From Ochrovirga pacifica (GTDB lineage: Bacteria; Bacteroidota; Bacteroidia; Flavobacteriales; Flavobacteriaceae): 64,000 bases of DNA. The stretch lies in NCBI RefSeq assembly GCF_000220525.1, contig NZ_AFPK01000044.1, positions 91,816 through 155,815 on the forward strand. Direction: 5' to 3'. Shown piece by piece: positions 9,428 to 19,382 of this stretch. The notes under the pieces are model-generated. The model saw nothing but the letters and a program-made list of their open reading frames with translations. It did not search any database and was not told the DNA's origin. Position 1 is the stretch's first letter. Every line of letters begins with the position of its first letter. A program made the position numbers and the translations under genes.

Positions 9428-11743
9428 TTAAGACGTTAATATGTTCCAAACCAATTCTTTTGTTAAGGGTTGGTTTTTTGCTTTTTCTTTGATGGTAACA
9501 AAATCCATTTTAAAATCGCAACCCGTTTTGTATTCCGAACATCCGTAAGCAGTAGCACCTTTTAATATGGTTCCTTTTTTACATTTTGGACACATCAAAA
9601 CCTCGGGTACTTTTTGGGCTTCAGTTTTGTTTTTTTTAGGGACTTTAGGCTTCAATTTTAACTGAAAATCTTTATCAAAAACAACTGTACCTTCTACTTT
9701 TTTATCCTTTTGTTCAAAACCTTTTAGGTTTACCGTACTTCCTTTGCTTAACAAACGAACAAATTGATTTTCTGATATTTTTTTTCCTAAATATTCGAAT
9801 GGTAAAATAAAATTACAATTCTCATTGTATTTGCTACATCCATAAGCTTTGCTGCCTTTTAAAAGCTGTCCTTCTTTGCATTTAGGACACGATTTTCCAA
9901 CAACCCCTTGGGTTTCTTTTTGAATAGCCTGTACTTCTTTCTTACTTGCCACATCTACCTGAATAGGTCTATAATTGGACAAACGCACCTCTACCACCAA
10001 ATCATCTACCATCTGTTTCATATTTCTTATAAACGTCCCTGCGTGGTAAGTTCCTCTTTCAATATCTTTTAATTGCTTTTCCCATTCCCCTGTTAATCTT
10101 GCTGATTTTAACAATTTATTTTGAATAGTATCAATCAATTGAATTCCTGTAGACGTAGGTAAAATTTGTTTTTTATTACGTTCTATATAATTTCTTTTAA
10201 ACAAGGTTTCTATAATACTTGCTCTGGTTGAGGGTCTTCCTATTCCATTTTCTTTCATCAAGTCTCTCAACTCATCATCTTTTACCTGCTTTCCTGCCGT
10301 CTCCATAGCTCTTAACAAAGTTGCTTCGGTATATTGCTTTGGAGGCTTGGTTTCTTTTTCTAAAAAAGAAGGTTTATGCACACCCGATTCTCCTTTTACA
10401 AAAGTGGGCATTACTTTATCGTCTTCTGTTTTTTTTGCTGTTGATTGATTTTGTTCTGCTGTTTTAAAAACCACTCTCCAACCTTCGGTTAAAATTTCTT
10501 TTCCTGTGGTTTTAAAACCTATTTTTTCTACTTCTGCCAATACAGTTGTGTTAGACACATCACTATCTGGATAAAAAACTGCAATGAATCTACGAGTAAT
10601 AATGTCGTATACTTTTTGTGCATTGGCATGCAAGGGCACTTCTACTCCTGTAGGAATAATAGCATGATGATCTGTTACTTTTTTATCGTTAAAAACCTTG
10701 ATGGATTTTTTGATTTTTTTCTCTGCTAAAACTGGAGCTGTTAAGGTTTGATAACGACTTAATTTTGATAAAATACCTCTTACTTTTGGATACAAATCAT
10801 TAGGTAAAAAAGTAGTATCAACCCTAGGATACGTAACTACTTTTTGCTCGTACAATCCTTGGGTAAGCTTTAAGGTTTCATCGGCTGTAAAGCCAAACTT
10901 ATTATTGCAATAAACTTGCAACCCTGTTAAATCGAACAGTTTGGGAGCATATTCTTTTCCCTTTTTTTTAAGAACGGATGTTATTTCTAAAGGTTTGTCT
11001 TTAATTAACGCTAAAGTTTGTTCTCCGTCTTCTTTTTTTAAATAACGTCCTTGTTCGTTGTTAAAAATGGTATCTCTGTACAAGGTCTGAATTTCCCAGT
11101 ACGGTTGGGGCTTAAAGTTTTGTATTTCTAAAAAACGTTTTACAACCATGGCTAAGGTTGGAGTTTGCACTCTACCTACAGACAGCACTTGTTTGTCTCT
11201 TCCGTATTTAAGAGTGTACAAACGCGTTGCATTCATTCCCAACAACCAATCTCCTATTGCTCTAGAACTTCCTGCATAATACAGGTTATCGTATTTTTCT
11301 GCGGGTATTAATTTCTCAAATCCTTCTTTAATAGCTTCTGTGGTAAGTGATGAAATCCACAAACGCTCCACTTTGCCTTTGTATCCTGCTTGGTTGATTA
11401 CCCAACGCTGAATCAATTCTCCTTCTTGTCCTGCATCGCCACAATTAATTACTACATCTGCTTTACTAAATAGAAATTTAATGGTATTGAATTGCTTCTG
11501 AACTCCCTTGTCTTCCATTACCTTTACTTCAAAACGTTCAGGAAGCATGGGTAAAGTGTCTAAATTCCAACTTCGCCAATGAGGTTTGTATTCGTGCGGA
11601 GCATACAACCCACACAAATGTCCAAAAGTCCATGTTACTTGATATCCATTTCCTTCATAATATCCATCACAACGAAGATTAGCTCCTAAAACAGCAGCTA
11701 TTTCTTTGGCAACACTTGGTTTTTCGGCAATACAAACTTTCAT
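9428..11743 (-). CDS. topB: DNA topoisomerase III (type IA)
   Basis: A 771-residue type IA topoisomerase that relaxes negative supercoils and decatenates DNA through a 5'-phosphotyrosine link. The Toprim domain starts with VCIAEKPSVAKEIA and contains CGDAGQEGEL near residue 101. The catalytic tyrosine is Y305 in VVTYPRVDT. The C-terminal region carries two similar zinc-ribbon modules (CPKCKEG...YGCSKYNENC and CPKCKKG...YGCSEYKTGC), as often seen in Bacteroidota TopB. It is transcribed from its own upstream region, divergent from the MFS transporter gene. Confidence 0.95.
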   Translation of the reverse strand: MKVCIAEKPSVAKEIAAVLGANLRCDGYYEGNGYQVTWTFGHLCGLYAPHEYKPHWRSWNLDTLPMLPERFEVKVMEDKGVQKQFNTIKFLFSKADVVINCGDAGQEGELIQRWVINQAGYKGKVERLWISSLTTEAIKEGFEKLIPAEKYDNLYYAGSSRAIGDWLLGMNATRLYTLKYGRDKQVLSVGRVQTPTLAMVVKRFLEIQNFKPQPYWEIQTLYRDTIFNNEQGRYLKKEDGEQTLALIKDKPLEITSVLKKKGKEYAPKLFDLTGLQVYCNNKFGFTADETLKLTQGLYEQKVVTYPRVDTTFLPNDLYPKVRGILSKLSRYQTLTAPVLAEKKIKKSIKVFNDKKVTDHHAIIPTGVEVPLHANAQKVYDIITRRFIAVFYPDSDVSNTTVLAEVEKIGFKTTGKEILTEGWRVVFKTAEQNQSTAKKTEDDKVMPTFVKGESGVHKPSFLEKETKPPKQYTEATLLRAMETAGKQVKDDELRDLMKENGIGRPSTRASIIETLFKRNYIERNKKQILPTSTGIQLIDTIQNKLLKSARLTGEWEKQLKDIERGTYHAGTFIRNMKQMVDDLVVEVRLSNYRPIQVDVASKKEVQAIQKETQGVVGKSCPKCKEGQLLKGSKAYGCSKYNENCNFILPFEYLGKKISENQFVRLLSKGSTVNLKGFEQKDKKVEGTVVFDKDFQLKLKPKVPKKNKTEAQKVPEVLMCPKCKKGTILKGATAYGCSEYKTGCDFKMDFVTIKEKAKNQPLTKELVWNILTS

Positions 11744-11855
11744 AAAAAAGAGGCTTCTTTTTTTGGATAGGGAACAAATATACTACAAAAGTTTTTCTAG
11801 TTTAGAGAAAGATATTCACAGTTTCACGACTATGGATATTTAAACTTTTTTAGAA

Positions 11856-13007
11856 ATGAACAAACCCCTTATACTCTGTCTTATTGTACTAAGTCAGTTT
11901 TTTGGTACCTCTCTTTGGTTTAGTAGCAATGCCGTGCTTTTCTCTATTGCAGAATACCATCATTTAGAAAATTCGGATTTGCTAGCGAACCTAACCATTG
12001 CTACGCAAGTAGGTTTTATTTTAGGGAGTTTGTTGTTTGCTTTTTTTAGCATAGCAGACAGATACAAAGCTAACTGGGTGTTTAGCGGTAGTATTTTACT
12101 TGCTGCTTTGTTCAATACTTGTATCACCCTTCCTGAACTAACGTTTAATTGGATTTTTGCCTTTCGCTTTTTGACTGGTTTTTTTCTTGCAGGAGTGTAT
12201 CCGGTGGGCATGAAAATTGCTGCATATTTTTTTCCTAAAAAAGTTAGCAATGCTCTTGGTGTTTTGGTAGGTGCTTTGGTTTTAGGAACCGCTTTCCCTC
12301 ATTTTGTAGCTAGTTTTCAAATAGACTTGTCTTGGAAAGCAGTTATTTTTACAAGCTCAATTCTCGGAATTTTAGGAAGTTTTTTAATGATTGGTTTGTC
12401 AACACCAACAAACAGCAACTTAACTCGACTAGACATGACTCTACTTCCTAAACTCTTTAAAAAACAAGATTTTAGAGCCGCAAGTTGGGGTTATTTTGGT
12501 CATATGTGGGAATTGTACACCTTTTGGACATTTGTGCCTTTGCTTATTTCTAAATTTGCTCAACAACAAAACTCAACAGTCAATACTTCTTTCCTTTCTT
12601 TTATCACCATAAGTGCAGGTGCTTTGGGTTGTGTATTCGCTGGAAAACTTGCATTGAATTTAGGAACACTAAAAGTTACCCGATGGGCTTTGTTTGCTTC
12701 ATTTTTTTGTTGCTTGTTAGCTCCAATAAGTTTGTATTTCCCTACAGAATTGTTTTGTGTTTTTTTAGTTTTTTGGGGGCTTGTCGTGGTAGCAGACTCT
12801 CCTTTATTATCAACACTTATCAACCAAAACTCAATACCCAACTACAACGGAACTGCATTAACCATTTCTACCAGTATCGGTTTTATGATTACAATTGTTA
12901 GCATTGCCCTTTTTAACTATGCAATGCAATACTTTACAATTCCTTTCGTTTTTGTATTACTTGCACTGGGGCCTTTAATTAGTATTTGGGCTTTGCCTAA
13001 AAAATAA
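11856..13007 (+). CDS. Major facilitator superfamily transporter
   Basis: A 383-residue inner-membrane protein with about twelve hydrophobic helices. The first half contains FFGTSLWFSSNAVLF, and the loop 2-3 region carries the basic residues expected of MFS carriers (SIADRYKAN). It exports or imports a small solute by proton antiport or symport; the substrate cannot be named. A gene for a secreted hypothetical protein follows after 13 bp, so the two form a likely operon. Confidence 0.85.
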   Translation: MNKPLILCLIVLSQFFGTSLWFSSNAVLFSIAEYHHLENSDLLANLTIATQVGFILGSLLFAFFSIADRYKANWVFSGSILLAALFNTCITLPELTFNWIFAFRFLTGFFLAGVYPVGMKIAAYFFPKKVSNALGVLVGALVLGTAFPHFVASFQIDLSWKAVIFTSSILGILGSFLMIGLSTPTNSNLTRLDMTLLPKLFKKQDFRAASWGYFGHMWELYTFWTFVPLLISKFAQQQNSTVNTSFLSFITISAGALGCVFAGKLALNLGTLKVTRWALFASFFCCLLAPISLYFPTELFCVFLVFWGLVVVADSPLLSTLINQNSIPNYNGTALTISTSIGFMITIVSIALFNYAMQYFTIPFVFVLLALGPLISIWALPKK

Positions 13008-13020
13008 GTATCTTATAGTT

Positions 13021-13575
13021 ATGGGCTTATTATCTAAAATTATGTCTAAAGTATATCTTATTTTTCTATGTTGTTCTAACTTGTTGTTTTCTCAAGAAGT
13101 TCCTAAAGATTGTTTGTTGATTGTTAAAGAGAACCATTGGAAAATGAACTTTGTTATGCCTGTAAAAAAAAGCAACAACGCAGAACTTAATGATTTACAA
13201 GCTATTGAAAAAGCTATTACCAATTCTCCTTTTGTTCAAGGATACAAGTACAAAATTGATTTAAAATATATAGAAAAAATTGCTCCAGTTCCTAGTTTAG
13301 AATCTTTACTTCCTCTTAGCAAAACATCGTTTTTAGACACGGATTTGTTTCCCAACCTAAACAGTAACTTGCATTTAAACGGAAGTGTAAACATAAACGG
13401 AATTACACAACTCATCACCCTAAAAGGAGATTTAAACAAATACGATGGTAAATACCTGCTACAAATAAGTTATCATATTGGTACAGAACAAAGTTATCTA
13501 CCTAAAATTGTACATCAGCGAGTGCAAGAAGGATTGGGACTAATTCTAAAAATAAACCTAGAACGTTCTAAATAA
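13021..13575 (+). CDS. Exported hypothetical protein
   Basis: A 184-residue protein with an N-terminal signal peptide (hydrophobic core VYLIFLCCSNLLFS, likely cleavage before QEVPK). An alternative ATG at 13042 would give the same mature protein. The second half is rich in alternating polar and hydrophobic residues (LHLNGSVNINGITQLITLKGD), suggesting beta strands; a distant resemblance to YceI-type lipid-binding barrels is possible but not established. It lies 13 bp after the MFS gene and is probably co-expressed. I do not recognise the family. Confidence 0.6.
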   Translation: MGLLSKIMSKVYLIFLCCSNLLFSQEVPKDCLLIVKENHWKMNFVMPVKKSNNAELNDLQAIEKAITNSPFVQGYKYKIDLKYIEKIAPVPSLESLLPLSKTSFLDTDLFPNLNSNLHLNGSVNINGITQLITLKGDLNKYDGKYLLQISYHIGTEQSYLPKIVHQRVQEGLGLILKINLERSK

Positions 13576-13578
13576 AAA

Positions 13579-13604
13579 GAGCAACAAATATAAACTTGCT
13601 GCTC
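13579..13604. terminator. Possible bidirectional terminator hairpin
   Basis: GAGCAACAA (13579-13587) and TTGCTGCTC (13596-13604) pair with one mismatch, in the short gap between convergent genes. The A-rich and T-rich flanks are modest. Confidence 0.4.
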
Positions 13605-13628
13605 TTCTGCTTTATTGATCTTTATTTT

Positions 13629-14009
13629 TTAAAAACTCAATTCTAGAATTCCATAATGAGAATCGTGCTGCTTTACCTTTCCGTCTTTTAAAAAGATAGC
13701 TTGTGGAGATTGATGTACAATTTCAAACTTTTCGGCAATGGCATTAGACACATCTCTGTTTGCAATTAAATCTAAATAATACAGTTTATACGTATCACTA
13801 GCTCCTACTTGATTTTTAAAACGATTTAATACACTAGAACTAATACTACAACGTGTGCTGTGTTTAAAAATTACAACTTCTTGCGTTTTAGATTCCTCTA
13901 TCAGGGTTTCTAATTGAGCAACATCTACCAAAGGATGCCAAGTTGTTTCTGAACTTTCCTTTGATGCATCTGATTTGTTGTTTCCTAAAAATTTATTAAA
14001 TAATCCCAT
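13629..14009 (-). CDS. ytxJ: Bacillithiol-system redox-active protein YtxJ
   Basis: A 126-residue cytoplasmic thioredoxin-fold protein of the YtxJ family. The single-cysteine active site is visible as IFKHSTRCSISSSVLNRF near residues 47-65, followed by a cis-proline region (HQSPQAIFLKDG). In Firmicutes and Bacteroidota, YtxJ-type proteins are linked to bacillithiol biology and are thought to act as bacilliredoxin-like proteins that remove bacillithiol from oxidised proteins. Its presence suggests this organism makes bacillithiol. It is a single-gene unit convergent with the preceding operon. Confidence 0.8.
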   Translation of the reverse strand: MGLFNKFLGNNKSDASKESSETTWHPLVDVAQLETLIEESKTQEVVIFKHSTRCSISSSVLNRFKNQVGASDTYKLYYLDLIANRDVSNAIAEKFEIVHQSPQAIFLKDGKVKQHDSHYGILELSF

Positions 14010-14108
14010 CTATTTTAGTTGTTTTGTTAATTGTCTTTTTACAAAGATTAAAAATTAAGTCGAAACAAAACCTGTTGCTTACAACAAACTAAGTCTTAAA
14101 ACAATGTT

Positions 14109-15035
14109 TTAATTGCACTGTGTTCTAAATTCTAGCGGAGACATTTGGGTCTTTTTTTTAAATAATTTATGAAAAGACGATGGGTGTCCAAACCCCAAAT
14201 CATAAGCTATCTGACTAACAGATAATTGGGTATTTGCCAACTGTTCTTTGGCTAGTGAAATTACGCTAGCATGTATGTGCTGCAAAGCACTCATACCTGT
14301 TACTGAAGTTAACAAGCTACTTAAATAACTTGGAGATAAACAAACAGCTTCTGCTAATTGCTCTACAGTAGGCAACCCTTTTTCTAATCCCTTGGCTTCT
14401 TTGAAATAAGTTGCTAGCCAAAGCTCTACTTTTTCAATAATTTGATGATTGGATTTGTTTCTAGTAAGAAACTGTCTTTGATAAAATCGTTCGGCATAAT
14501 TAAGCAACAACTCTAAATGAGCTACTATAATTTTTTGACTAAAAGGGTCTAAATTGCCCTGATATTCTTGTTCAATACTTTTGAAAAGTGTAACTACTTG
14601 GGCTTCTTCTTTTAACGACACGAACAGAGCTTCGTGGGTAGTATAATTAAAAAAATCATACGATTTTATTTTTTTTACCAATGCTGTCTTCCAAAAAAAG
14701 TCGGGATGTATTAACAATAACCAACCTGAAGGTTTTAGATGAGTCTCCACTTTTAAATTGGGATTGTGCTCCATGCTTAGCACCTGATTGGGTGCTATAA
14801 AAGTCATCACTCCTTCATTAAAATCATAGGTTTGCTGACCGTAATAAAACTTGTACGGAACATTCCTCTTTAGTCCAATAACATAATATTCGTGCTTTAA
14901 TTTCCAACTTTCCCAATCTTTTGGATAAGCAATTTGGTTGTACGCTACCAAACTGATAAGAGGATGTTCCGGAGCAGGCAAATTGGCAAAGCTATGGTAG
15001 TCGCTAATAGTTTTAAAATGGTTCAATTTTTCCAA
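14109..15035 (-). CDS. AraC family transcriptional regulator
   Basis: A 308-residue regulator with an N-terminal cupin-like sensor domain (about 20-180; a KLKHEYYVIGLKRNVPYKFYYG stretch) and a C-terminal double helix-turn-helix (about 205-305; LAEAVCLSPSYLSSLL and VSQIAYDLGFGHPSSFHKLFKKKTQM). Such proteins usually activate a neighbouring operon on binding a small ligand. It lies 30 bp after the short-chain dehydrogenase gene on the same strand, so it probably regulates that gene and itself. Confidence 0.88.
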   Translation of the reverse strand: MEKLNHFKTISDYHSFANLPAPEHPLISLVAYNQIAYPKDWESWKLKHEYYVIGLKRNVPYKFYYGQQTYDFNEGVMTFIAPNQVLSMEHNPNLKVETHLKPSGWLLLIHPDFFWKTALVKKIKSYDFFNYTTHEALFVSLKEEAQVVTLFKSIEQEYQGNLDPFSQKIIVAHLELLLNYAERFYQRQFLTRNKSNHQIIEKVELWLATYFKEAKGLEKGLPTVEQLAEAVCLSPSYLSSLLTSVTGMSALQHIHASVISLAKEQLANTQLSVSQIAYDLGFGHPSSFHKLFKKKTQMSPLEFRTQCN

Positions 15036-15065
15036 GTTTTTTTATTGACTAATTTATAAAAACAT

Positions 15066-15824
15066 TTACAGTAACATTCCTCCTGAAACTTCTATACGTT
15101 GCCCATTGATCCAGTTTGCTTTCTCCGAACATAAAAAAGCAACCACACCACCAACATCTTCTGCCTCACCTACTCTTCCCAAAGCTGTAATATTTTTAAT
15201 GATTGTTCTTTTCGCTTCGTTATCTCTATTTGCTCCGTTCCCAAAATCGGTGGCAATAGCTCCTGGAGCAACCACATTGGATCTTATTTTTCTATCACCC
15301 AATTCTTTGGCTAAGTAACGTGTAAACACTTCTACCCCACCTTTCATTATTGCATAAGCAGAAGCACCAGGAAAACTGAATCTTGTTAACCCACTAGAAA
15401 TATTTACAATACTTCCCCCTTGATTTATATAAGGAATAGCGGCTTGGGTAAGAAAATAAACACTTTTTAAGTGAATTTGAAACATTTCATCAAAATCTAT
15501 TGCTTGGGTTTGCTCAATCGTTTTGTTTAAGCCTGTCCCTGCATTGTTGATAAGGAAATCAAAATTAGGATGTCCATTTTCTTTTTGTAAAAATGCCGTA
15601 ACTTCTGCCAGCAATTCTCTACCCGACAACGGATTGTTAGCATGGTAAACAAACGCTTTGGCTTTAACTCCCAAAGCTTCTATTTCGGTAATTACCTCAT
15701 CAGCTTTGTTTTGATTGCTATGGTAAGTAAAAAGAATGGTAACTCCTTCTTTGGCTAAATTCAAAGCCATATCTTTTCCTAGACCTCTGCTTGCTCCTGT
15801 AATAAATGCAATTTTGTTTTTCAT
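15066..15824 (-). CDS. Short-chain dehydrogenase/reductase
   Basis: A 252-residue classical SDR using NAD(P)H. The Rossmann glycine motif TGASRGLGKD lies near residue 9, NNAG near residue 90, the catalytic serine in VNISSG, and the YxxxK pair in SAYAIMKGG. It resembles 3-oxoacyl-ACP reductase-like enzymes, but its substrate is not deducible. Transcription continues into the AraC regulator gene, a common layout for redox enzymes induced by their substrate. Confidence 0.88.
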   Translation of the reverse strand: MKNKIAFITGASRGLGKDMALNLAKEGVTILFTYHSNQNKADEVITEIEALGVKAKAFVYHANNPLSGRELLAEVTAFLQKENGHPNFDFLINNAGTGLNKTIEQTQAIDFDEMFQIHLKSVYFLTQAAIPYINQGGSIVNISSGLTRFSFPGASAYAIMKGGVEVFTRYLAKELGDRKIRSNVVAPGAIATDFGNGANRDNEAKRTIIKNITALGRVGEAEDVGGVVAFLCSEKANWINGQRIEVSGGMLL

Positions 15825-16091
15825 CTTACTAAATTTTAAAAGTTCTATGTTGTAAAACTAGTCCGATAGGTTGTAACTATTGTTTCCATATTTGGGTTTG
15901 TTGTGTCCATATCTTCGTCTTTACTTTTTTATTACGATGTAGCACAAAATGTCATCTAAACCCAATAAAATCAAGACATTTTGTCTTTATTCACGTCAAA
16001 ATTTCAGCTTTATAATTTGGGAATAGGAATTGCTTATTGGCAAGTGTAAATAGCTATTTTAAAAAGTAAAAAAAATTAAAAACCTCAAGAC

Positions 16092-18689
16092 ATGAATTTT
16101 AACAATTATACCATAAAATCACAAGAGGTTGTGCAACAATCTCAACAAATTGCCCAAGGGTTTGGGCATCAACAAATAGAAAATACTCACTTGCTAAAAG
16201 CCATTTTAGAAGTAGATGAAAACGTTACTCCATTTTTGTTAAAAAAGTTACAAGTCCCCGTAAACTTATTAACACAAGTGTTAGAAAAAAACTTGCAAAG
16301 CTTTGCCAAGGTGCAAGGAGGACAAATTGGTCTATCTCCAACAGCTGCACGTACGTTGACAGATGCAAGCAATATTGCCAAAAAAATGGACGATGAGTAT
16401 GTATCTATAGAACATTTATTACTGGCATTGTTAAACAACAAAGATACTGTTAGCAACCTTTTAAAAGATCAAGGTGTTACCGAAAAAGCATTGAAAGCTG
16501 CCATTGATGAGATTAGAAAAGGACAAAAAGTAACGTCGCAAAGTGCCGAAGAAACCTACAATGCACTAAACAAATACGCAAAAGATTTAAACAAACTAGC
16601 CAGTACTGGTAAACTGGACCCTGTGATTGGTAGAGACGAAGAAATTCGTAGAATTTTGCAAATTTTATCGCGTAGAACCAAAAACAACCCAATGTTAATT
16701 GGTGAACCTGGAGTAGGAAAAACAGCCATTGCCGAAGGACTAGCGCACCGAATTGTAAAAGGCGATGTGCCTGAAAACCTAAAGAACAAACAAGTGTTTT
16801 CTTTAGATATGGGAGCTCTAATTGCGGGTGCCAAATACAAAGGAGAATTTGAAGAACGTTTAAAATCTGTAGTAAAAGAAGTGACTTCTGCCGAAGGAGA
16901 CATTGTATTGTTTATTGATGAAATCCACACTTTGGTGGGTGCAGGTGGTGGTGAAGGTGCTATGGATGCTGCCAACATTCTAAAACCCGCTTTGGCCAGA
17001 GGAGAACTAAGAGCAATTGGTGCCACTACCTTAGATGAATATCAAAAGTATTTTGAAAAAGACAAAGCTTTGGAAAGACGTTTTCAAAAAGTAGTGGTAG
17101 ATGAACCAGATACTGAAAGTGCGATTTCTATATTGCGTGGTATTAAAGAAAAATACGAAGCACATCATAAAATTCAAATTAAAGATGCGGCTATTATTGC
17201 AGCAGTAGAACTAAGTCAGCGATATATCACCTCTCGTTTTTTGCCCGACAAAGCTATTGATTTAATGGATGAAGCAGCAGCAAAAATGCGTATGGAAATC
17301 AACTCTAAACCCGAGGAATTGGATGTATTGGACAGAAAAATTATGCAGCTAGAAATAGAGATAGAAGCCATCAAAAGAGAAAAAGATGAAAACAAACTAA
17401 GCTATCTGCGTAAGGATTTGGCCAATATCAAAGAGGAAAGAGATAGTATTTATACCCAGTGGAAATCTGAAAAAGAGGTGGTAGATCAAATTCAAAGTGT
17501 TAAAGACGAGATTGATCAATACAAACATCAGGCAGAAAAAGCAGAACGAGACGGAGATTACGGTTTGGTTGCTGAATTAAGATATGGTAAAATAAAAGAA
17601 GCTCAGGAACGCTTAGAAGCAGCACAACAAACACTTAACGAAAAGCAAGAAAACAGTTTGGTAAAAGAAGAAGTTACCGAAGATGACATTGCCGAAGTGG
17701 TTGCTAAATGGACAGGAGTGCCCGTACAAAAAATGTTGCAAAGCGAACGTGAAAAATTACTAAAGCTAGAAGAGGAATTGCACCTAAGAGTTGTGGGACA
17801 AGAGGATGCCATAGAAGCGGTATCGGATGCAGTAAGAAGATCGAGAGCAGGATTGCAAGATGCCAGAAAACCTTTGGGAACTTTTTTATTCTTAGGAACT
17901 ACGGGAGTTGGTAAAACAGAGTTGGCCAAAGCGTTGGCAGAATATTTGTTTGATGATGAAAATGCGTTGACAAGAATAGATATGAGTGAGTATCAAGAAC
18001 GTCATTCGGTAAGTAGATTGGTGGGAGCACCTCCTGGATATGTTGGGTACGATGAAGGTGGGCAATTGACCGAGGCTGTAAGACGTAAACCTTACTCTGT
18101 AGTTTTGCTAGACGAGATTGAAAAGGCTCATCCAGATACGTTTAACATTTTGTTACAGGTACTGGATGAAGGAAGATTGACAGACAACAAAGGACGTTTG
18201 GCTGACTTTAAAAACACTATTATTATCATGACATCCAATATGGGGGCTGAGATTATTCAGGAACGATTTGATAAGGTTAAAGATCAAGACAGAGAAAAGG
18301 CTGCCACACAAGCAAAAGGAGAAGTGTTGCAAAATTTAAAACAAATTGTAAGGCCAGAATTCATTAACCGTATTGATGAGATTGTAATGTTTACTCCGTT
18401 AAATCTAAATGAGATTGCACAGATTGTAGACTTGCATTTAAATGGATTAACTGATTTGTTACGCAACAAAGAGATTACACTAGAAGCTACGGAAGATGCT
18501 AAAATTGCCTTGGCTAAAAAAGGATTTGATCCTGAATTTGGTGCAAGACCTGTAAAAAGAGTGATTCAAAAACAAGTATTAAACTTATTATCTAAAGAAA
18601 TTCTAGCAGGTAAAATAACCAACAAAAGCCGTGTTATTTTAGATGCTGTAGACGAACAACTTTTTTTTAGAAACGGAGATTTGGTGTAA
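16092..18689 (+). CDS. clpB: ATP-dependent disaggregase ClpB
   Basis: A cytoplasmic Hsp100 chaperone that works with DnaK to dissolve protein aggregates. The 865 residues hold the Clp N-domain (1-150), first AAA+ module (Walker A GEPGVGKT at 204-211), the ClpB-specific coiled-coil middle domain (about 410-530, rich in E/K/Q), second AAA+ module (Walker A GTTGVGKT at 602-609, KAHPDTFNILLQVLDEGRLTD) and the C-terminal D2-small domain. There is no ClpP-binding loop, which separates ClpB from ClpA/C. A strong hairpin terminator follows. Confidence 0.97.
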   Translation: MNFNNYTIKSQEVVQQSQQIAQGFGHQQIENTHLLKAILEVDENVTPFLLKKLQVPVNLLTQVLEKNLQSFAKVQGGQIGLSPTAARTLTDASNIAKKMDDEYVSIEHLLLALLNNKDTVSNLLKDQGVTEKALKAAIDEIRKGQKVTSQSAEETYNALNKYAKDLNKLASTGKLDPVIGRDEEIRRILQILSRRTKNNPMLIGEPGVGKTAIAEGLAHRIVKGDVPENLKNKQVFSLDMGALIAGAKYKGEFEERLKSVVKEVTSAEGDIVLFIDEIHTLVGAGGGEGAMDAANILKPALARGELRAIGATTLDEYQKYFEKDKALERRFQKVVVDEPDTESAISILRGIKEKYEAHHKIQIKDAAIIAAVELSQRYITSRFLPDKAIDLMDEAAAKMRMEINSKPEELDVLDRKIMQLEIEIEAIKREKDENKLSYLRKDLANIKEERDSIYTQWKSEKEVVDQIQSVKDEIDQYKHQAEKAERDGDYGLVAELRYGKIKEAQERLEAAQQTLNEKQENSLVKEEVTEDDIAEVVAKWTGVPVQKMLQSEREKLLKLEEELHLRVVGQEDAIEAVSDAVRRSRAGLQDARKPLGTFLFLGTTGVGKTELAKALAEYLFDDENALTRIDMSEYQERHSVSRLVGAPPGYVGYDEGGQLTEAVRRKPYSVVLLDEIEKAHPDTFNILLQVLDEGRLTDNKGRLADFKNTIIIMTSNMGAEIIQERFDKVKDQDREKAATQAKGEVLQNLKQIVRPEFINRIDEIVMFTPLNLNEIAQIVDLHLNGLTDLLRNKEITLEATEDAKIALAKKGFDPEFGARPVKRVIQKQVLNLLSKEILAGKITNKSRVILDAVDEQLFFRNGDLV

Positions 18690-18710
18690 CCTATTTGTTT
18701 TAAAGACAGT

Positions 18711-18749
18711 AAAACCACTTTTAACCAATTTAAAAGTGGTTTTCTTTTG
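18711..18749 (+). terminator. Rho-independent terminator after clpB
   Basis: A 14-bp perfect stem (18711-18724 with 18730-18743, 5-nt loop) is followed by a T-rich tail. Flanking A-tracts would also let it act on the convergent monooxygenase transcript. Confidence 0.9.
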
Positions 18750-18751
18750 CT

Positions 18752-19075
18752 TTAAAGACTAAAAAATTCGTAGTCTCTTTCTACTTTACAGATTCTAGTT
18801 TTGTAGTGTTTGTACCATTCCGATTTGCCTTTTTCTTGTGCTATTATATGCTGCGAGTGTTGTTTCCATGCCTGAATGGCCTCTAAACTTTTCCAGTAAG
18901 AAACCGTAATTCCTATTTCGTTTCTGGCACTTTCTATGCCTAAAAACCCCTTTTGTTCTTGTGCTATGTTTATAAGTGTTTCTGCCATAGCATTGTACTG
19001 GGGAGTATTGTTTCTTTTAATGGAGGTAAAAATTACAGCATAGTAAGGAACTTGTGGAGTGTTAGCAATTTTCAT
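18752..19075 (-). CDS. Antibiotic biosynthesis monooxygenase (ABM) domain protein
   Basis: A 107-residue single-domain protein of the dimeric alpha-beta barrel ABM family. Typical elements are YYAVIFTSIK, MAETLINIAQEQKGFLGIESARNE and the ISYW-like ITVSYWKSLEAIQAW segment. Members act as quinol or haem monooxygenases or as small stress proteins; substrate unknown. It is the last gene of a tight operon with a DUF1272 protein and a histidine kinase. Confidence 0.85.
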   Translation of the reverse strand: MKIANTPQVPYYAVIFTSIKRNNTPQYNAMAETLINIAQEQKGFLGIESARNEIGITVSYWKSLEAIQAWKQHSQHIIAQEKGKSEWYKHYKTRICKVERDYEFFSL

Positions 19076-19088
19076 TTATATTTTCTTT

Positions 19089-19379
19089 TTATCTATTTTC
19101 AGGGAGCTTATTTTTGTTTTTTGCCAAGTACTTATTGTGAATAACTGGCTTGTGTATTTTTTCTTTTTTTACAGGATGTTTTAGCAAGTTTGCTTTGGGT
19201 CTAATGGGTCTTGGCTGAAAGCCTCCACCGCAATTAGGACACACGTTGTGCAGTAGCTGTTCTACACAATCTTTACAAAAAGTACATTCGTAAGAACAGA
19301 TTCTGGCTTGCGTACTGTTGTAAGGTAGTTCTTTTTCGCAATGTTCACAAGTGGTTCTTATTTGTAGCATACGGATCAA
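19089..19379 (-). CDS. DUF1272-type zinc-binding protein
   Basis: A 96-residue protein whose first 60 residues form a compact four-pair cysteine module: CEHCEKELP, ICSYECTFCKDC and VCPNCGG. This arrangement matches the DUF1272 family, predicted to bind zinc. The C-terminal 35 residues are basic and disordered (KKEKIHKPVIHNKYLAKNKNK), longer than the core family. A start at MLQIR three codons inside is equally possible. It lies 3 nt after the histidine kinase stop codon, implying translational coupling. Function unknown. Confidence 0.8.
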   Translation of the reverse strand: MIRMLQIRTTCEHCEKELPYNSTQARICSYECTFCKDCVEQLLHNVCPNCGGGFQPRPIRPKANLLKHPVKKEKIHKPVIHNKYLAKNKNKLPENR

Positions 19380-19382
19380 GGC

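Noticed and set aside
16556..17026. 156-codon minus-strand frame opposite clpB
   Set aside because: Shadow of the clpB coding strand with low-complexity composition; no support.
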